DNA of 64,000 bases from assembly GCA_029432815.1 (NCBI GenBank), contig JAROBA010000013.1:57560-121559 (forward strand), read 5' to 3'. The notes below the pieces were generated by a model. It made no database searches, was not told the DNA's origin, and saw only the letters and a list, made by a program, of their open reading frames with translations. The DNA comes from Pontiellaceae bacterium B1224. GTDB taxonomy: Bacteria; Verrucomicrobiota; Kiritimatiellia; Kiritimatiellales; Pontiellaceae. Shown in pieces: positions 15,346 through 25,562 of this stretch; the stretch's first letter is position 1; the number at the start of each line of letters is the position of its first letter. The translations under genes were made by a program, and so were the position numbers.

Positions 15346-16785
15346 ATGAACAAATACCGGTCCATTCGATGGCAGCTGATGGCGTGGCAGCGATTCCTGC
15401 TTGCAGCCGTGCTGATTACCCTGCTGTCGCTCCACTATCATCTCCGCCGAAAATCCGAGATCGCCGAGGTGGATGCCAGCCTGCAAAGCGCATTGATGTC
15501 CGTGATGCCTGCGGTTGCGCCTATGATGGGCCGGGGTGGACCGCCCCCATACGAACCAAATTCAAACGCCCCGCCCCCAAGATATGAACCAGACGAAGAA
15601 AACAATCCGCTCATAATTGCGGAGACCTATCTGGAAGAGATCGAAAGCAACGGCTATTACGTCACGAGCTGGGATACTGAGAAAGGACTCATGCTGTCCG
15701 TGGGAGCTGTTCCGGCGTCCGCATCTCTGGGCAACTATGAGCTCATTGTCGAAACGCCTCATTTCCTCACCCTGAATGGAAACCGCGAACTCGTTGTTAC
15801 CCATAATACCGACCTCATAATTGTGATTGGCCGACCGCTGACCGATGTCAATCTTGCCCTGAAAAAAACGCGCTACCAATTGCTCTTAGTCGGTTCGCTG
15901 GTTTTCCTGATCGGTCATATCGGCGGAGGGATCATTATACGGAGAACACTCCAACCGATCCGGGAGATCAGCCAGACCGCTGAAGAAATTGCGCGGGGCG
16001 ATCACAGCCGACGGATCGAACTGGCGGCGGCTCCCGAAGAGCTGGCCAGTCTGGCCCAAACCCTGAACAACTCCTTCAACCATCTGGATAGCGCACTGGA
16101 AGCCCAGATTCGTTTTTCCGCCGATGCTTCGCATGAACTGCGCACACCGATTGCAGTGATCATGGCCCAGACACAGGCCGCGCTCAAACGCGACCGTTCC
16201 ACAGAGGAATACAAAACTATCCTTCAAGCCTGTCTGCGGGCCGGAATCCGGATGAGAACCATGGCGGACAGTCTACTGGAACTTACCCGCATCAGTGGTA
16301 ACGGGAGCGTACTGAATATGGCACTCACGAATCTCTCGGAGGTCATTTCCAGCGCCGTCGAAGAAGCAACTCAGCTTTCTGAAAACCATCCGCTGAGTTT
16401 CCAGACTCTGGAAAACTCGCGACCCGTTCAAATCGATCCGGAGCGCATACATCAGGTGCTCATGAATCTGATTTCAAATGCGGTGAAACATAATCCGGAC
16501 GGCTGCACCATCCGCATTTCACAAAAAGAAACCGCTGAATGGGCCATCCTTGAAATTGCGGACGAAGGTACCGGCATTCCGGTCGATGCCCTGCCCCACA
16601 TTTTCGAACGCTTCTACCGTGTTGATGAATCCCGCTCCCGCGAATCGGGTGGAAGCGGTCTGGGCCTATCCATTGTGAAAAGTATAATCGAAACGCATGG
16701 CGGAACCATCGAAGCCGCCAGCATTCCCGGTCAAGGCACCACCTTCACCATCCAACTTCCGCTCAACCCCGCCTCCGACCGGTAG
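15346..16785 (+). CDS. Sensor histidine kinase with proline-rich periplasmic segment
   Basis: A 479-residue HAMP-type histidine kinase. TM helices are at about 13-30 and 180-198 and enclose a periplasmic sensor domain of about 150 residues. That domain begins with a Met/Gly/Pro-rich stretch (MMGRGGPPPYE and PPPRYEPDEE, 60-85). HAMP follows (about 198-250), then the HisKA box SHELRTP with His 263, and the ATPase G box GSGLGLSIV. It starts directly after the response regulator stop. Layout is like CusS/heavy-metal-type kinases, but the ligand is unknown. The proline-rich start recalls the Gly/Pro insertion of the flavoprotein in its presumed regulon. Confidence 0.9.
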   Translation: MNKYRSIRWQLMAWQRFLLAAVLITLLSLHYHLRRKSEIAEVDASLQSALMSVMPAVAPMMGRGGPPPYEPNSNAPPPRYEPDEENNPLIIAETYLEEIESNGYYVTSWDTEKGLMLSVGAVPASASLGNYELIVETPHFLTLNGNRELVVTHNTDLIIVIGRPLTDVNLALKKTRYQLLLVGSLVFLIGHIGGGIIIRRTLQPIREISQTAEEIARGDHSRRIELAAAPEELASLAQTLNNSFNHLDSALEAQIRFSADASHELRTPIAVIMAQTQAALKRDRSTEEYKTILQACLRAGIRMRTMADSLLELTRISGNGSVLNMALTNLSEVISSAVEEATQLSENHPLSFQTLENSRPVQIDPERIHQVLMNLISNAVKHNPDGCTIRISQKETAEWAILEIADEGTGIPVDALPHIFERFYRVDESRSRESGGSGLGLSIVKSIIETHGGTIEAASIPGQGTTFTIQLPLNPASDR

Positions 16786-17065
16786 ACCGAAAATCAAACT
16801 GCCCGAGGGATTGGCGGATGGTTTTAAGCGCTTCAATTTTTACGGTGTTGGCAAGGACGCCGTGGCGCGGATTTTCCCGTATTACGTCTAGTTATTAATA
16901 CACTATTCACAACCTCTTCCCCCGAAAAATATAGTGAGTTTAGGGGGATTGCAGGACAAGTGAATTGCAGACTTATCCCGTGCCTTTTAACAGGCAAACA
17001 CTGAAGCCTAAAAAAAACGATCATATATATTAGCATAATGATAAACTAATCGTTATTTATCCGGT
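16786..17065. other. Intergenic region upstream of FG-GAP protein; AT-rich
   Basis: No gene is seen. The second half (about 16890-17060) is clearly AT-rich and probably contains the promoter of the FG-GAP protein gene. No box of the upstream regulon type is present. Confidence 0.5.
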
Positions 17066-20000
17066 ATGAAAAAGTTATCTACCATTCTTTCTGTGGCGGT
17101 ACTTCTCATCAGTATCGTCCTTCTTTTCAATAAAACCGGCTCCGCAATTGAATCGTCTGAAACAACGACGACTGAACCCGGTCCACAGCTTTTTCCGACG
17201 ACTCAGTCGCTCACTGAAAGCAAACCCTTTGGAACGGAGACGGAACCGAGTGAGTTCACCGCGATGAAAGAAGCGGAATCCTTGCCGCACACGGAGCAGA
17301 AGTCTTTGTGGCGCGCTTTTTCGGTGGCGCGCCGTCAGATTCGCCCGCTGACGGATCACCAGCGCACGATGCCGGAAAACGCGGGAGCAGACTATCTTGC
17401 CTCGAATCCGGGGCAGAAGATCCGGGCACGATTTTTGACTGAAGGTGTGCGTCTATTATCCGGCTACCCGAATCGGGATTGGCGGGGTGTGATTTCGTTA
17501 AATACGGATGCTGTTACGGAGATTCGTCACGAAGGTACGCAACTGGAGTACGCCCGCCCGGGGATTGTGGAATGGTATCACAATAATCGTGGAGGGATTG
17601 AGCACGGTTTCATTGTCGAAGAGCCAACTGCGGATTCCAGAGAGGGACAGTTGGTGATTTCCTTGCGGGTTTCGGGACTGACCGCACAACCCTTGGAAGG
17701 TCGTTCTTCCGGCAGCAGCGACTTGCAGTTTGAGAACGAGTCGGGGGAGCCGGTGCTATCCTACACTGATTTGAAAGTCATGGATGCAACCGGTGAGCTG
17801 TTGATGGCCAGCATGCAGCCGACCGAAACCGGCTTACAGATTCTCGTGGCCGATGCCGGCGCCAATTATCCGATCACAATCGATCCTCTGATCGCATCCC
17901 TCGAGCAGAAACTGGGACCGGAAGTCGCCGGAACAGGCTCCGCGTATGATAGATTCGGCATTTCTGTGAGTGTGAGCGGTGACATCGCTTTGATCGGTGT
18001 GTCTGGAGATGATGATCATGGCGTGAATAGCGGCAGCGCGTATGTCTTCACGCGCACGGGCAGCGTGTGGAGCCTGCAGCAGAAGCTCACAGCGGACGAC
18101 GCTGCTACCGGTGATGACTTCGGTAATTCCGTGAGTGTGTCGGGCGACACCGCCCTGATCGGCGCGTCCGGGGACGACGACAATGGCTCTTCTAGCGGAA
18201 GCGCGTATGTGTTTACGCGCACCGGTGATCTGTGGAGCCAGCAGCAGAAGCTGACTGCGGACGACGGTGCTGCAAGTGATTACTTCGGCACTTCCGTTAG
18301 CCTGTCAGGTGATACCGCGCTGATCGGTGCGGATGAGGACGACGATAACGGTACACGGAGCGGAAGCGCGTATGTCTTCACGCGTACCGGTGGCGTGTGG
18401 AGCCAACGGCAAAAGCTGACTGCATACGACGGTGCTACGAGTCATTTCTTTGGCACATCCGTTAGCCTTTCAGGTGATACCGTCCTGATCGGTGCGTCTG
18501 AGGACGACGATAACGGTTCACGAAGCGGCAGCGCGTATGTCTTCACGCGTACCGATGGTCTATGGAGCCAGCAGCAGAAGCTGACTGCGGACGACGGTGC
18601 TGCAAGTGATTACTTCGGCACTTCCGTGAGCGTGTCGGGTGACACCGCCGTGGTCGGTGCATCCGGGGACGACGACAATGGCTCTTCTAGCGGAAGTGCG
18701 TATGTGTTTACGCGTACCGGTGGTCTATGGAGCCAGCAGCAGAAACTGACTGCAAGTGACGGTGCTGCGATCGATTATTTCGGCCGTGCGGTGAGCGTGT
18801 CGGGCGATACCGCCCTGATCGGTGCGCCTCAAAATGATGACCATGGCAACACGGACAGCGGAAGTGCATATGTCTTCACGCGTACCGGTGGTCTATGGAG
18901 TCAGCAGCAGAAACTGACTGCGGATGACGGTGCCGCGGATGATATTTTCGGCCGTGCAGTGAGCGTCTCAGGCGATACGGCTCTGGTCGGTGCTTCCGGG
19001 AACGACAATGGTGAGGATGGCGGGAGTGCATATGTATTCACGCGTACTGGAACTCTGTGGAGCCAGCAGGAAAAGTTGACTGCGGGCGACGGAGCCGCGG
19101 ATGATTACTTCGGCACTTCCGTAAGCATATCAGGCGACACCGCCCTGATCGGAGTGTCTGGTGACGACGACAATGGCTTGGCCAGTGGCAGTGTGTATGT
19201 CTTCATTCGCTCCGGTGGTCTGTGGAGTCAGCAGCAAAAGCTGACTGCGGATGATGGTGCCGCGGATGATGATTTCGGCAATTCCGTAAGCATATCAGGC
19301 GACACCGCCCTGATTGGTGCGCATTGGGACGATGATCATGGCTCGCGTAGCGGCAGCGCGTATGTCTTCACGCGTACCAGCGGCAGCGTGTGGAGCCAGC
19401 AGCAGAAGCTGACTGCGGACGACGCTGCTGCGAGTGATTATTTCGGCAATTCCGTGGGCGTGTCGGGAAATACCGCCCTAATCGGTGCGTCCAGAGACGG
19501 TGATCATGGTTCGTATAGCGGAAGCGCATATGTATTTACGCGCAACAACGGTCTGTGGAGTCAACAGCAGAAGCTGACTGCAGATGATGGTGCTTCGCAT
19601 GCGTACTTTGGTGCCAGCGTGAGTGTATCAGACGATATGGCCCTGATCGGCGCGTCCGGGGATATGGCTTTGTTCGGTGCTTCCGGAAGCAGCAGCGGCA
19701 GCGCGTATGTCTTCACTCGCACAGATAGCGTCTGGAGTCAGCAGCAAAAGCTGACCGCGGACGATGGTGCTGCATATGATTACTTTGGCGTTGCGGTAAG
19801 CCTGACAGGCGTTACCGCCCTGATCGGGGCGTCCGGGGACGACGACAATGGCTCTTCTAGCGGAAGCGCGTATGTGTTTACGCGCACCGGTGATCTGTGG
19901 AGCCAGCAGCAAAAGTTGACTCCGGATGACGGTGCTGCGAAAGATTACTTCGGCGCTTCCTTGAGCCTATCAGGTGATATCGCCCTGATCGGGGCATACG

Positions 20001-20701
20001 GGGACGATGTCAATGGAAACACGGATAGCGGCAGTGCGTTTGTCTTTACGCGCACGGGTAGCGTGTGGAGTCAGCAGCAAAGGTTGGCAGCAGATGACGG
20101 TGCCGCGAATGATTACTTTGGTTATTCGGTGTGCGTATCGGGCAACACCGCGCTGATCGGTGCATTTCGGGATGATGGACTGGACCTTCTCGGCGGTCAT
20201 GTTGACAATCAAGGCTCGGTGTATATCTTCCGCTTGGGCACGATCGGCGTGGACACGGATGGGGATGATGCCTCAGATATCTGGGAAACGGTTAACGGCT
20301 TTAATCCTGCAGATCCTGATGATTATCTAACGCTGGATACGGATCTGGACGGTAAACTCGATATATTGGAAATTTTTCAAGGCACGGATAAGAACTCGGC
20401 ATCGGATAGCTATGGCCTGCTCGTGCAAGGTGCAGACGCCGATGCGCAAATATTAACGGCTCGCTTCCGCCGTGCGACGGGCAGCACCGGTGTGGAGGCG
20501 ACTTATCAATGGTCAGAGAATCTGAGCAACTGGTATCTCGGCGGAATGGACGATGGAAACATCAAAGTTGAGTTCAATGAGAGCGTGGTCAGCTCGGGCA
20601 CCGGCTACGAGATCGTCGAGCTCACTGCAACCATCACCCTGGGCCGCGCGGATCATCTCTTCATTCGGATGGAAGTAAAACCTGTTGAGTCATTTTATTG
20701 A
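17066..20701 (+). CDS. Giant secreted FG-GAP repeat protein
   Basis: A 1211-residue exported protein. A signal peptide (about 1-28, ending GSA) is followed by a 260-residue beta-rich N-terminal domain found in similar PVC proteins. Then come 14 repeats of about 52 residues (bases about 17940-20230), each with [16 protein letters not shown], a DDDNG-type acidic loop, SGSAYVFTR and [14 protein letters not shown]. These are FG-GAP propeller blades with calcium-type acidic loops; 14 equals two seven-bladed propellers. After that is a [12 protein letters not shown]...[12 protein letters not shown] calcium-loop linker and a 90-residue beta C-terminal domain. No PEP-CTERM or membrane anchor is seen. 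The likely role is surface adhesion or binding. Nucleotide repeats are very similar between blades. Confidence 0.85.
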   Translation: MKKLSTILSVAVLLISIVLLFNKTGSAIESSETTTTEPGPQLFPTTQSLTESKPFGTETEPSEFTAMKEAESLPHTEQKSLWRAFSVARRQIRPLTDHQRTMPENAGADYLASNPGQKIRARFLTEGVRLLSGYPNRDWRGVISLNTDAVTEIRHEGTQLEYARPGIVEWYHNNRGGIEHGFIVEEPTADSREGQLVISLRVSGLTAQPLEGRSSGSSDLQFENESGEPVLSYTDLKVMDATGELLMASMQPTETGLQILVADAGANYPITIDPLIASLEQKLGPEVAGTGSAYDRFGISVSVSGDIALIGVSGDDDHGVNSGSAYVFTRTGSVWSLQQKLTADDAATGDDFGNSVSVSGDTALIGASGDDDNGSSSGSAYVFTRTGDLWSQQQKLTADDGAASDYFGTSVSLSGDTALIGADEDDDNGTRSGSAYVFTRTGGVWSQRQKLTAYDGATSHFFGTSVSLSGDTVLIGASEDDDNGSRSGSAYVFTRTDGLWSQQQKLTADDGAASDYFGTSVSVSGDTAVVGASGDDDNGSSSGSAYVFTRTGGLWSQQQKLTASDGAAIDYFGRAVSVSGDTALIGAPQNDDHGNTDSGSAYVFTRTGGLWSQQQKLTADDGAADDIFGRAVSVSGDTALVGASGNDNGEDGGSAYVFTRTGTLWSQQEKLTAGDGAADDYFGTSVSISGDTALIGVSGDDDNGLASGSVYVFIRSGGLWSQQQKLTADDGAADDDFGNSVSISGDTALIGAHWDDDHGSRSGSAYVFTRTSGSVWSQQQKLTADDAAASDYFGNSVGVSGNTALIGASRDGDHGSYSGSAYVFTRNNGLWSQQQKLTADDGASHAYFGASVSVSDDMALIGASGDMALFGASGSSSGSAYVFTRTDSVWSQQQKLTADDGAAYDYFGVAVSLTGVTALIGASGDDDNGSSSGSAYVFTRTGDLWSQQQKLTPDDGAAKDYFGASLSLSGDIALIGAYGDDVNGNTDSGSAFVFTRTGSVWSQQQRLAADDGAANDYFGYSVCVSGNTALIGAFRDDGLDLLGGHVDNQGSVYIFRLGTIGVDTDGDDASDIWETVNGFNPADPDDYLTLDTDLDGKLDILEIFQGTDKNSASDSYGLLVQGADADAQILTARFRRATGSTGVEATYQWSENLSNWYLGGMDDGNIKVEFNESVVSSGTGYEIVELTATITLGRADHLFIRMEVKPVESFY
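17940..20230 (+). repeat. Fourteen tandem ~156-bp coding repeats
   Basis: Tandem repeats within the FG-GAP protein gene. Blades 2 and 12 share a stretch of about 82 identical bases (18164-18245 and 19829-19910), far longer than flanking identity, which suggests recent recombination or gene conversion between repeats. Confidence 0.85.
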
Positions 20702-21182
20702 GCGGCGACCGCCAATGAATTCCAGAAAAACATCCTCATATTTTTCATTTTATAGAACCCCGGAATTATAAGATTCATAAACCGGCTCAAACAGCCGTTC
20801 AGTCAGAGAGCTTATCGCGCCAAAAAAACTAAAGGCCATCACCCTTTCCGGCCTCATCATCGGCCCATCCCCGGAAACCGCAGCGCCGAAGGACTGAGTT
20901 TTCACGCTCTATTCCGCGCGGCAAAACATGTAGGTCCGGTAAGACCAGCGGCTCTGCGTGGAGCAGGTGTCCCGCCTGCCCCCGCATGCTAAGCCGTTCC
21001 TTCGCGCGGCGGGTTGGGACAACCCCGCCCTGCCATTTTCAAATCCAATCCTTTGCGCTCGTTGCGTTCTCTCGCGGCTAAATCCCCATACGCGCTCATG
21101 TTCCGCTCATGTTCGGTTTGCTTCTATAGCGCCATTGAAAGGAATGAACCAACGCCGAAACGGCAAAACGGAGAATTAAAAA
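20702..21182. repeat. Long intergenic region with REP-like hairpins
   Basis: No gene is seen in 480 bases. It contains the small hairpins GCAGG/CCTGC (about 20966-20982) and CGGGTTG/CAACCCCG (about 21019-21036), and a phrase of the type tttgcgctcgttgcgttctc (near 21052) that resembles recurring intergenic words of PVC genomes. The end holds the leader of the SHD1 gene. Confidence 0.5.
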
Positions 21183-21923
21183 ATGAAAACAACAATCAAA
21201 ACAACCCTCGCAGCACTGACCCTCGCCATTTTCAGCATTTCTGTAAATGCGGAATCCCGCGTCTGGACAGATGCCAAAGGCAAGACCATCGAAGCGGAAC
21301 TGGTACAGGTGTTAAACAACCAGGTCGAGCTTCAGCTCGCTAATGGACATAAGATCAAAGTCTCGCTCGCCACACTCAGCGCTGAAGACCGCCAGTGGGC
21401 CATGCTCAGTCACCCGCCGACGCTTGAACTAAACGTTTCGGCGAAGACCGAACTCGCTACCTCGAGCCTGTTTCAAGTCGGTCGTAGCAGCCGGATCCAG
21501 ATCAAAAAGGAAACGACCGTCGTCAAGGTCGACGTGATGAAACTGAGCGATGCAGCATATGAAGAGCCGTTGAAAGCAGTACTCTTTGTGATGGGCCAGC
21601 ACGATGACAAGACCGGTGTGGTGCTGGATAAGATTACTACGACGTTTGCGTATACCGGTGCCGACAAAGAATTCAAATTCGTGACGGATGCGTACGAATC
21701 GGAAAACCGCGATGGTGCGATCAGCGGCAAGGACTATAAAGGCTGGCTCATGGCCGTGTTCGATACCAACGGCGAAATCGTCGCGATGAAAAGCAGCGAG
21801 CCGAAATATAGCAAAAACGCCGTAGCCCTGCTGGAAGCGGAAAAAGGTGCCGTGCTTACCGCAGCGTATGAAACAACGAACCCGGAACCCGAGTCCATGC
21901 TGGCGAAAGGTCGCGGCCTTTAA
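21183..21923 (+). CDS. Secreted SHD1-domain protein, copy 1
   Basis: A 246-residue exported protein with a signal peptide (first ~22 residues, ending VNA). An SHD1 domain follows (about 25-75: SRVWTDAKGKTIEAELVQVL ... LATLSAEDRQW), a small beta domain named from yeast Sla1 and widespread in PVC bacteria. Residues about 80-240 are a beta-rich domain of unknown function. The role is unknown. It is a tandem paralogue of the next gene. Confidence 0.82.
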   Translation: MKTTIKTTLAALTLAIFSISVNAESRVWTDAKGKTIEAELVQVLNNQVELQLANGHKIKVSLATLSAEDRQWAMLSHPPTLELNVSAKTELATSSLFQVGRSSRIQIKKETTVVKVDVMKLSDAAYEEPLKAVLFVMGQHDDKTGVVLDKITTTFAYTGADKEFKFVTDAYESENRDGAISGKDYKGWLMAVFDTNGEIVAMKSSEPKYSKNAVALLEAEKGAVLTAAYETTNPEPESMLAKGRGL

Positions 21924-21995
21924 TTCGCGGCGCTCAACTTCGCGTTTTTTCTATCGTATTAAACCCAGCCGGGAACGGCGAAATGGAGGTATAAA

Positions 21996-22739
21996 ATGAA
22001 AACAACACAACACATGGTAGCTCTCGCAGCGCTCGCTGCTACTTTCGTTTATTCAACCGCTCTCGCAGAAACCCGTATCTGGACCGATACCACCGGAAAA
22101 ACCATTGAAGCCGAACAGGTGAAACTCCTGAGCAATCAGGTCCTGTTACGACTCGCTGATGGACGCGAAGTCAAAGTTTCGCTTGATACCCTCTGTGAAG
22201 AGGACCGAAAACAGGCCATGCTGGATCAGCCGCCGACGCTGGAACTAAAAGTTTCGGCTAAAACCAACCGCTCCAATACGAGTCGCGGCGACCTTGGCCG
22301 CAGAAGCCGGATACAGGTTGAGGAGGAATCGACTCAGGTTGTGGTTGCTGTCGCCAAGACCAGTTCTGCTCCTTATGAATTACCACTGAATGCAGTTCTC
22401 TATGTTATGGGCGAATGGGGCGGCGACCAGCTGGAAGTCATCGACAAGGTCACCTCGACGCTTTCTTATACCGAGAAAAACCAGGTCTTCGATCTCGCTT
22501 CCGAAAAGTTCGAATCGCGCAAACTTGCAGGTGGCGAGCGCAGGACGGAATACAAAGGCTGGGTTGTGGTTATTTTTGATTCCAACGGGGATCGCATTGC
22601 GCTGAAAAGCAGCAGCAAAGCATACGAAAAGAATCTGAAAGCTCTGCTGGCGTCAGAAAAAGGTGCAGAACTCGACAGCAATTTTGAACCCACAACCTCC
22701 ACGAACTCGGCAGCAGCGGCTCGGAATCCGCGATTCTAA
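21996..22739 (+). CDS. Secreted SHD1-domain protein, copy 2
   Basis: A 247-residue paralogue of the preceding protein, aligned over nearly its full length: signal peptide, SHD1 domain (TRIWTDTTGKTIEAEQVKLL ... LDTLCEEDRKQ), QPPTLELKVSAKTN, and the same beta domain with EYKGWVVVIFDSNG near the end. GGAGG precedes the ATG. The stop overlaps the convergent acetyltransferase stop by 4 bases. A tandem duplication is clear; the function is unknown. Confidence 0.82.
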   Translation: MKTTQHMVALAALAATFVYSTALAETRIWTDTTGKTIEAEQVKLLSNQVLLRLADGREVKVSLDTLCEEDRKQAMLDQPPTLELKVSAKTNRSNTSRGDLGRRSRIQVEEESTQVVVAVAKTSSAPYELPLNAVLYVMGEWGGDQLEVIDKVTSTLSYTEKNQVFDLASEKFESRKLAGGERRTEYKGWVVVIFDSNGDRIALKSSSKAYEKNLKALLASEKGAELDSNFEPTTSTNSAAAARNPRF

Positions 22740-23263
22740 ATCAGCGCGCATGCGTTGCTCATCTTCAGTTTCTTGTACATCACATGAGCATTCACGAGTC
22801 CAAATCGGGGGTGCCGGAATGCTTCGGGCAGCGTTCCGACAATCTCAAACCCGTGTTTCTGCCAGAGGTGGATAGCGGCCTCGTTGGTTGAAACCACCAG
22901 ATTGTACTGCATCGATTTAAAACCGAGCGCAATGGCTGTGCGCTGAGAATGCTCACACATTCCGGAGGCGATGCCCCGCCCTCCGGCGAACTCCGCTACG
23001 ATATATCCACAGTTGCAGACGTGCGCTCCCAATGCAGGTTGGTTCGCTTTGATGTAGTACGTTCCGAGGACATGGTCGGCACCATCGACAGCGACATACG
23101 TCTGGGCGGGCATCTCTACCCAGACTCGATAGGCTTCATCCTCGGTAATCTCCGGCGAAAATGCATAGGTTTCACCAGCCCGGAAAACGGGTGCCAGAAT
23201 TGCCCAGAGCGCCCCCCAGTCTGACACATCAAAGATACGGATCATGATCGTTTCCGGTTTCAT
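22736..23263 (-). CDS. GNAT-family N-acetyltransferase
   Basis: A GNAT acetyltransferase of about 175 residues that transfers acetyl from acetyl-CoA to an unknown amine. It begins MIRIFDVSDWGALWAILAPV and contains the acetyl-CoA loop region VAEFAGGRGIASGMCEHSQ (the Q/RxxGxG/A motif as GGRGIASG) and a C-terminal LWQKHGFEIVGTLPEAF, typical of the family. ATG at 23263 has GAGAGA upstream; further in-frame ATGs reach 23362. Confidence 0.85.
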   Translation of the reverse strand: MKPETIMIRIFDVSDWGALWAILAPVFRAGETYAFSPEITEDEAYRVWVEMPAQTYVAVDGADHVLGTYYIKANQPALGAHVCNCGYIVAEFAGGRGIASGMCEHSQRTAIALGFKSMQYNLVVSTNEAAIHLWQKHGFEIVGTLPEAFRHPRFGLVNAHVMYKKLKMSNACALI

Positions 23264-23380
23264 AGTTTCTCTCGCAACTTCCGGATCATGTACGCCCTCT
23301 TGATCATATTGAACCGACATCATCCTTTTCATAGAATTTTTGAAAACTCCGGCGTCTACCATTCACAAAACGCGCGTTTC

Positions 23381-24379
23381 TTATGCTTCCATATCCACGA
23401 TCGTACGCCCTTTTAATTTTCCGTTAAGCATCAGATCAATATGAGCGCTCAATTCATCGAGTAATATTTTGGTATAAACGTCCATTAAGCTTTCCGGCTT
23501 CCAGTCTTTGGACAGTTTCTCCCAAACCGTTTCCCTGTAAGCCATAGGATAATTCTGCGAATCAATACCGACCAAGGAAACTCCTCTAAGGATAAATGGA
23601 AATACGGTGAGATTGAGTTTTGCTGAAGCCACATTGCCACAACAGGTAACCACGCCCATGGGTTGAGTTGCTTTGATCATATTGCCAAGGATACTTCCGC
23701 CTACGGTATCAATTCCTCCGGCATATTCTCCCCGCATCATGGGGCGCTCATTTTCTTCTTCGTACTCTTTGCGATCAATCACTTCACTCGCACCAAGCCT
23801 ACGTAAAAAATCGTGCTCGGTCTGCTTGCCGGAAATGGCTGACACGTCGAACCCCAGCTTTGCAAGAATGGCGATGCTCAGCGTTCCCACCCCGCCGCTT
23901 GCACCGGATACCAGCACCTTTCCGTCTTCTGGTTTAACGTGCTCAGTCAGTCGCAAAACAGACATTCCAGCCGTCAACCCTGCGGTTCCAAGGATCATCG
24001 CTTCTTCCATCGAAAGTCCGGCCGGCAACTTTACCGCCCAGCTGGCGGGCACGCTGATATATTGTCCAAATCCACCGGGGGTATTCATCCCCAGATCATA
24101 GCTGGTAACAATAACCTCGTCCCCTTCATGAAACGTGTCATTGCTTGAGCGTACGACGATGGTACCCACAGCATCAATTCCGGGTGTGTGCGGGTAGTTT
24201 CTGGTGACTCCCTTGTTTCCGTTTGCGGAAAGCGCATCCTTGTAATTCAACGAAGAATATCGAACCCGGATTAATAACTCGCCTTCAGGCAAATCATCGA
24301 CCGATCTTGTTTTTACAGATCTTGAAATCCGCCCGTCGTGTTCTTCAACCCAGAAGCATTTGTATGTGGCATTCTTCAT
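23381..24379 (-). CDS. YhdH/AcuI-type NADPH-dependent quinone oxidoreductase-like protein
   Basis: A 332-residue medium-chain dehydrogenase/reductase of the YhdH/YhfP subfamily, whose characterised members reduce acryloyl-CoA. N-terminal substrate domain (SLNYKDALSANGNKGVTRNYP, then HTPGIDAVG) and a Rossmann domain with VLVSGASGGVGTLSIAILAKLG are clear, and YPMAYRETVWEKLS near the C-terminus is characteristic. No catalytic zinc ligands are expected. ATG at 24379 has AAGGA at good spacing. Confidence 0.88.
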   Translation of the reverse strand: MKNATYKCFWVEEHDGRISRSVKTRSVDDLPEGELLIRVRYSSLNYKDALSANGNKGVTRNYPHTPGIDAVGTIVVRSSNDTFHEGDEVIVTSYDLGMNTPGGFGQYISVPASWAVKLPAGLSMEEAMILGTAGLTAGMSVLRLTEHVKPEDGKVLVSGASGGVGTLSIAILAKLGFDVSAISGKQTEHDFLRRLGASEVIDRKEYEEENERPMMRGEYAGGIDTVGGSILGNMIKATQPMGVVTCCGNVASAKLNLTVFPFILRGVSLVGIDSQNYPMAYRETVWEKLSKDWKPESLMDVYTKILLDELSAHIDLMLNGKLKGRTIVDMEA

Positions 24380-24469
24380 AATCATTCCTTCATTCCGTCT
24401 TTATTCCCGCGCGGCTTTGCACAGATCTTGGGCACCGATGGAGTCGTCGTTGCCGCCCAAGAAACACAA

Positions 24470-25468
24470 CTAATCGGTTTCGATGACGATGCCTTTGAAT
24501 ATTTTCAGCGCGGTGGTGACATTTGAAAGGTCCGTATTAACGGCGCCGTCGCCCCCCGAGATATGCCCGTGCCCAATGAGCTCGGCCAAAACCACAGAAG
24601 CTTCCGGCTTCAGCTCAGCGCTGTACACCAACGATGGCTGGCCATTCGGATTTTTCAAATAGACCGGATCGTCCGCAAAGGTGGTTTTGTTGAAGTAGTC
24701 ATTGTCATCAAAGGACTTGTTCACCTCGATCATGATTTTCGGGTTGCCCGCGGCGGGGTATTTTGAAATCACCGAAAAGCTGGTCAGTGGCGTGGCGGCG
24801 GAGAGGCCGTCGACCACCGCCGAATCGGCGTCCGGCATAAACAGTCCATCGGCCGATTTTATGCCGCGTGCATGACTCCAAACCGGAAGCGCGCCGGGTC
24901 GGCGATTTTTTCCGCCGCTGTAATTTCCGGTAGCCGACTTGCCGGAAACATATACGGTTTCCAGATAGTTCCCTGCGGCATCTTCCAGCCACACCGCCAC
25001 CTGCGGGATAGACGTGATCAATCGGCCATCCGGCGCGGTTCTTTTGGTCATGTATTCCGAACCCGCGATGAAATCGATTTGAAGGGATCGGCCGGAGGTT
25101 TCCGATTTGGTCGTGATGACATATTCCGTCTTCTTCCGAACCTCATCCTGTTTGCGCAGCATTTTCCCGAAGCCGACAATCTGTTTGAAGGGAAAGAAGG
25201 AATAGGAAATACCGACAATAAAAACAGCCACAACGCCCAACAGAATCGGCGCAATGAAACGCGTCTTCTTTTTGGTCATATATGTTTTAAGCGGTTTGTA
25301 GTTATTGAAGATATGGAACAGCGCCAACACCAGAAACGACAAACTGAAAATGACGTGGAAGGCCGACAACCGCGCATTGTATTTCCAGATGTAACTCAAC
25401 ACGCCGGTCACGGCCATGCCGACAAACATAAACGCGATGAACAGCGACACTAAAGCTCTTGATTTCAT
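24470..25468 (-). CDS. DUF4405/DUF2271-like membrane-anchored protein
   Basis: A 332-residue protein with three predicted N-terminal TM helices (about 8-28, 35-55, 73-95). Histidines His 38 and His 52 in AFHVIFSLSFLVLALFHIF suggest a small b-type haem or DUF4405-like domain. The following ~220-residue periplasmic part resembles DUF2271 (VAVWLEDAAGNYLETVYVS ... RPGALPVWSH). Similar proteins accompany FMN-binding and iron-related membrane redox systems. The exact function is unknown. Confidence 0.7.
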   Translation of the reverse strand: MKSRALVSLFIAFMFVGMAVTGVLSYIWKYNARLSAFHVIFSLSFLVLALFHIFNNYKPLKTYMTKKKTRFIAPILLGVVAVFIVGISYSFFPFKQIVGFGKMLRKQDEVRKKTEYVITTKSETSGRSLQIDFIAGSEYMTKRTAPDGRLITSIPQVAVWLEDAAGNYLETVYVSGKSATGNYSGGKNRRPGALPVWSHARGIKSADGLFMPDADSAVVDGLSAATPLTSFSVISKYPAAGNPKIMIEVNKSFDDNDYFNKTTFADDPVYLKNPNGQPSLVYSAELKPEASVVLAELIGHGHISGGDGAVNTDLSNVTTALKIFKGIVIETD

Positions 25469-25562
25469 ACTAAATACTCCGAGTGAATTTACAGGACCGT
25501 AAAGGCATCAGCCTGCGGCAGGCGAGTTTTTTCAGACGCAGCCCCGGCCAATCCGTTCGAAA

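Noticed and set aside
17940..20230. CRISPR-like periodic repeats
   Set aside because: The period is about 156 bases and fully in frame within a protein-coding gene; these are FG-GAP blades.
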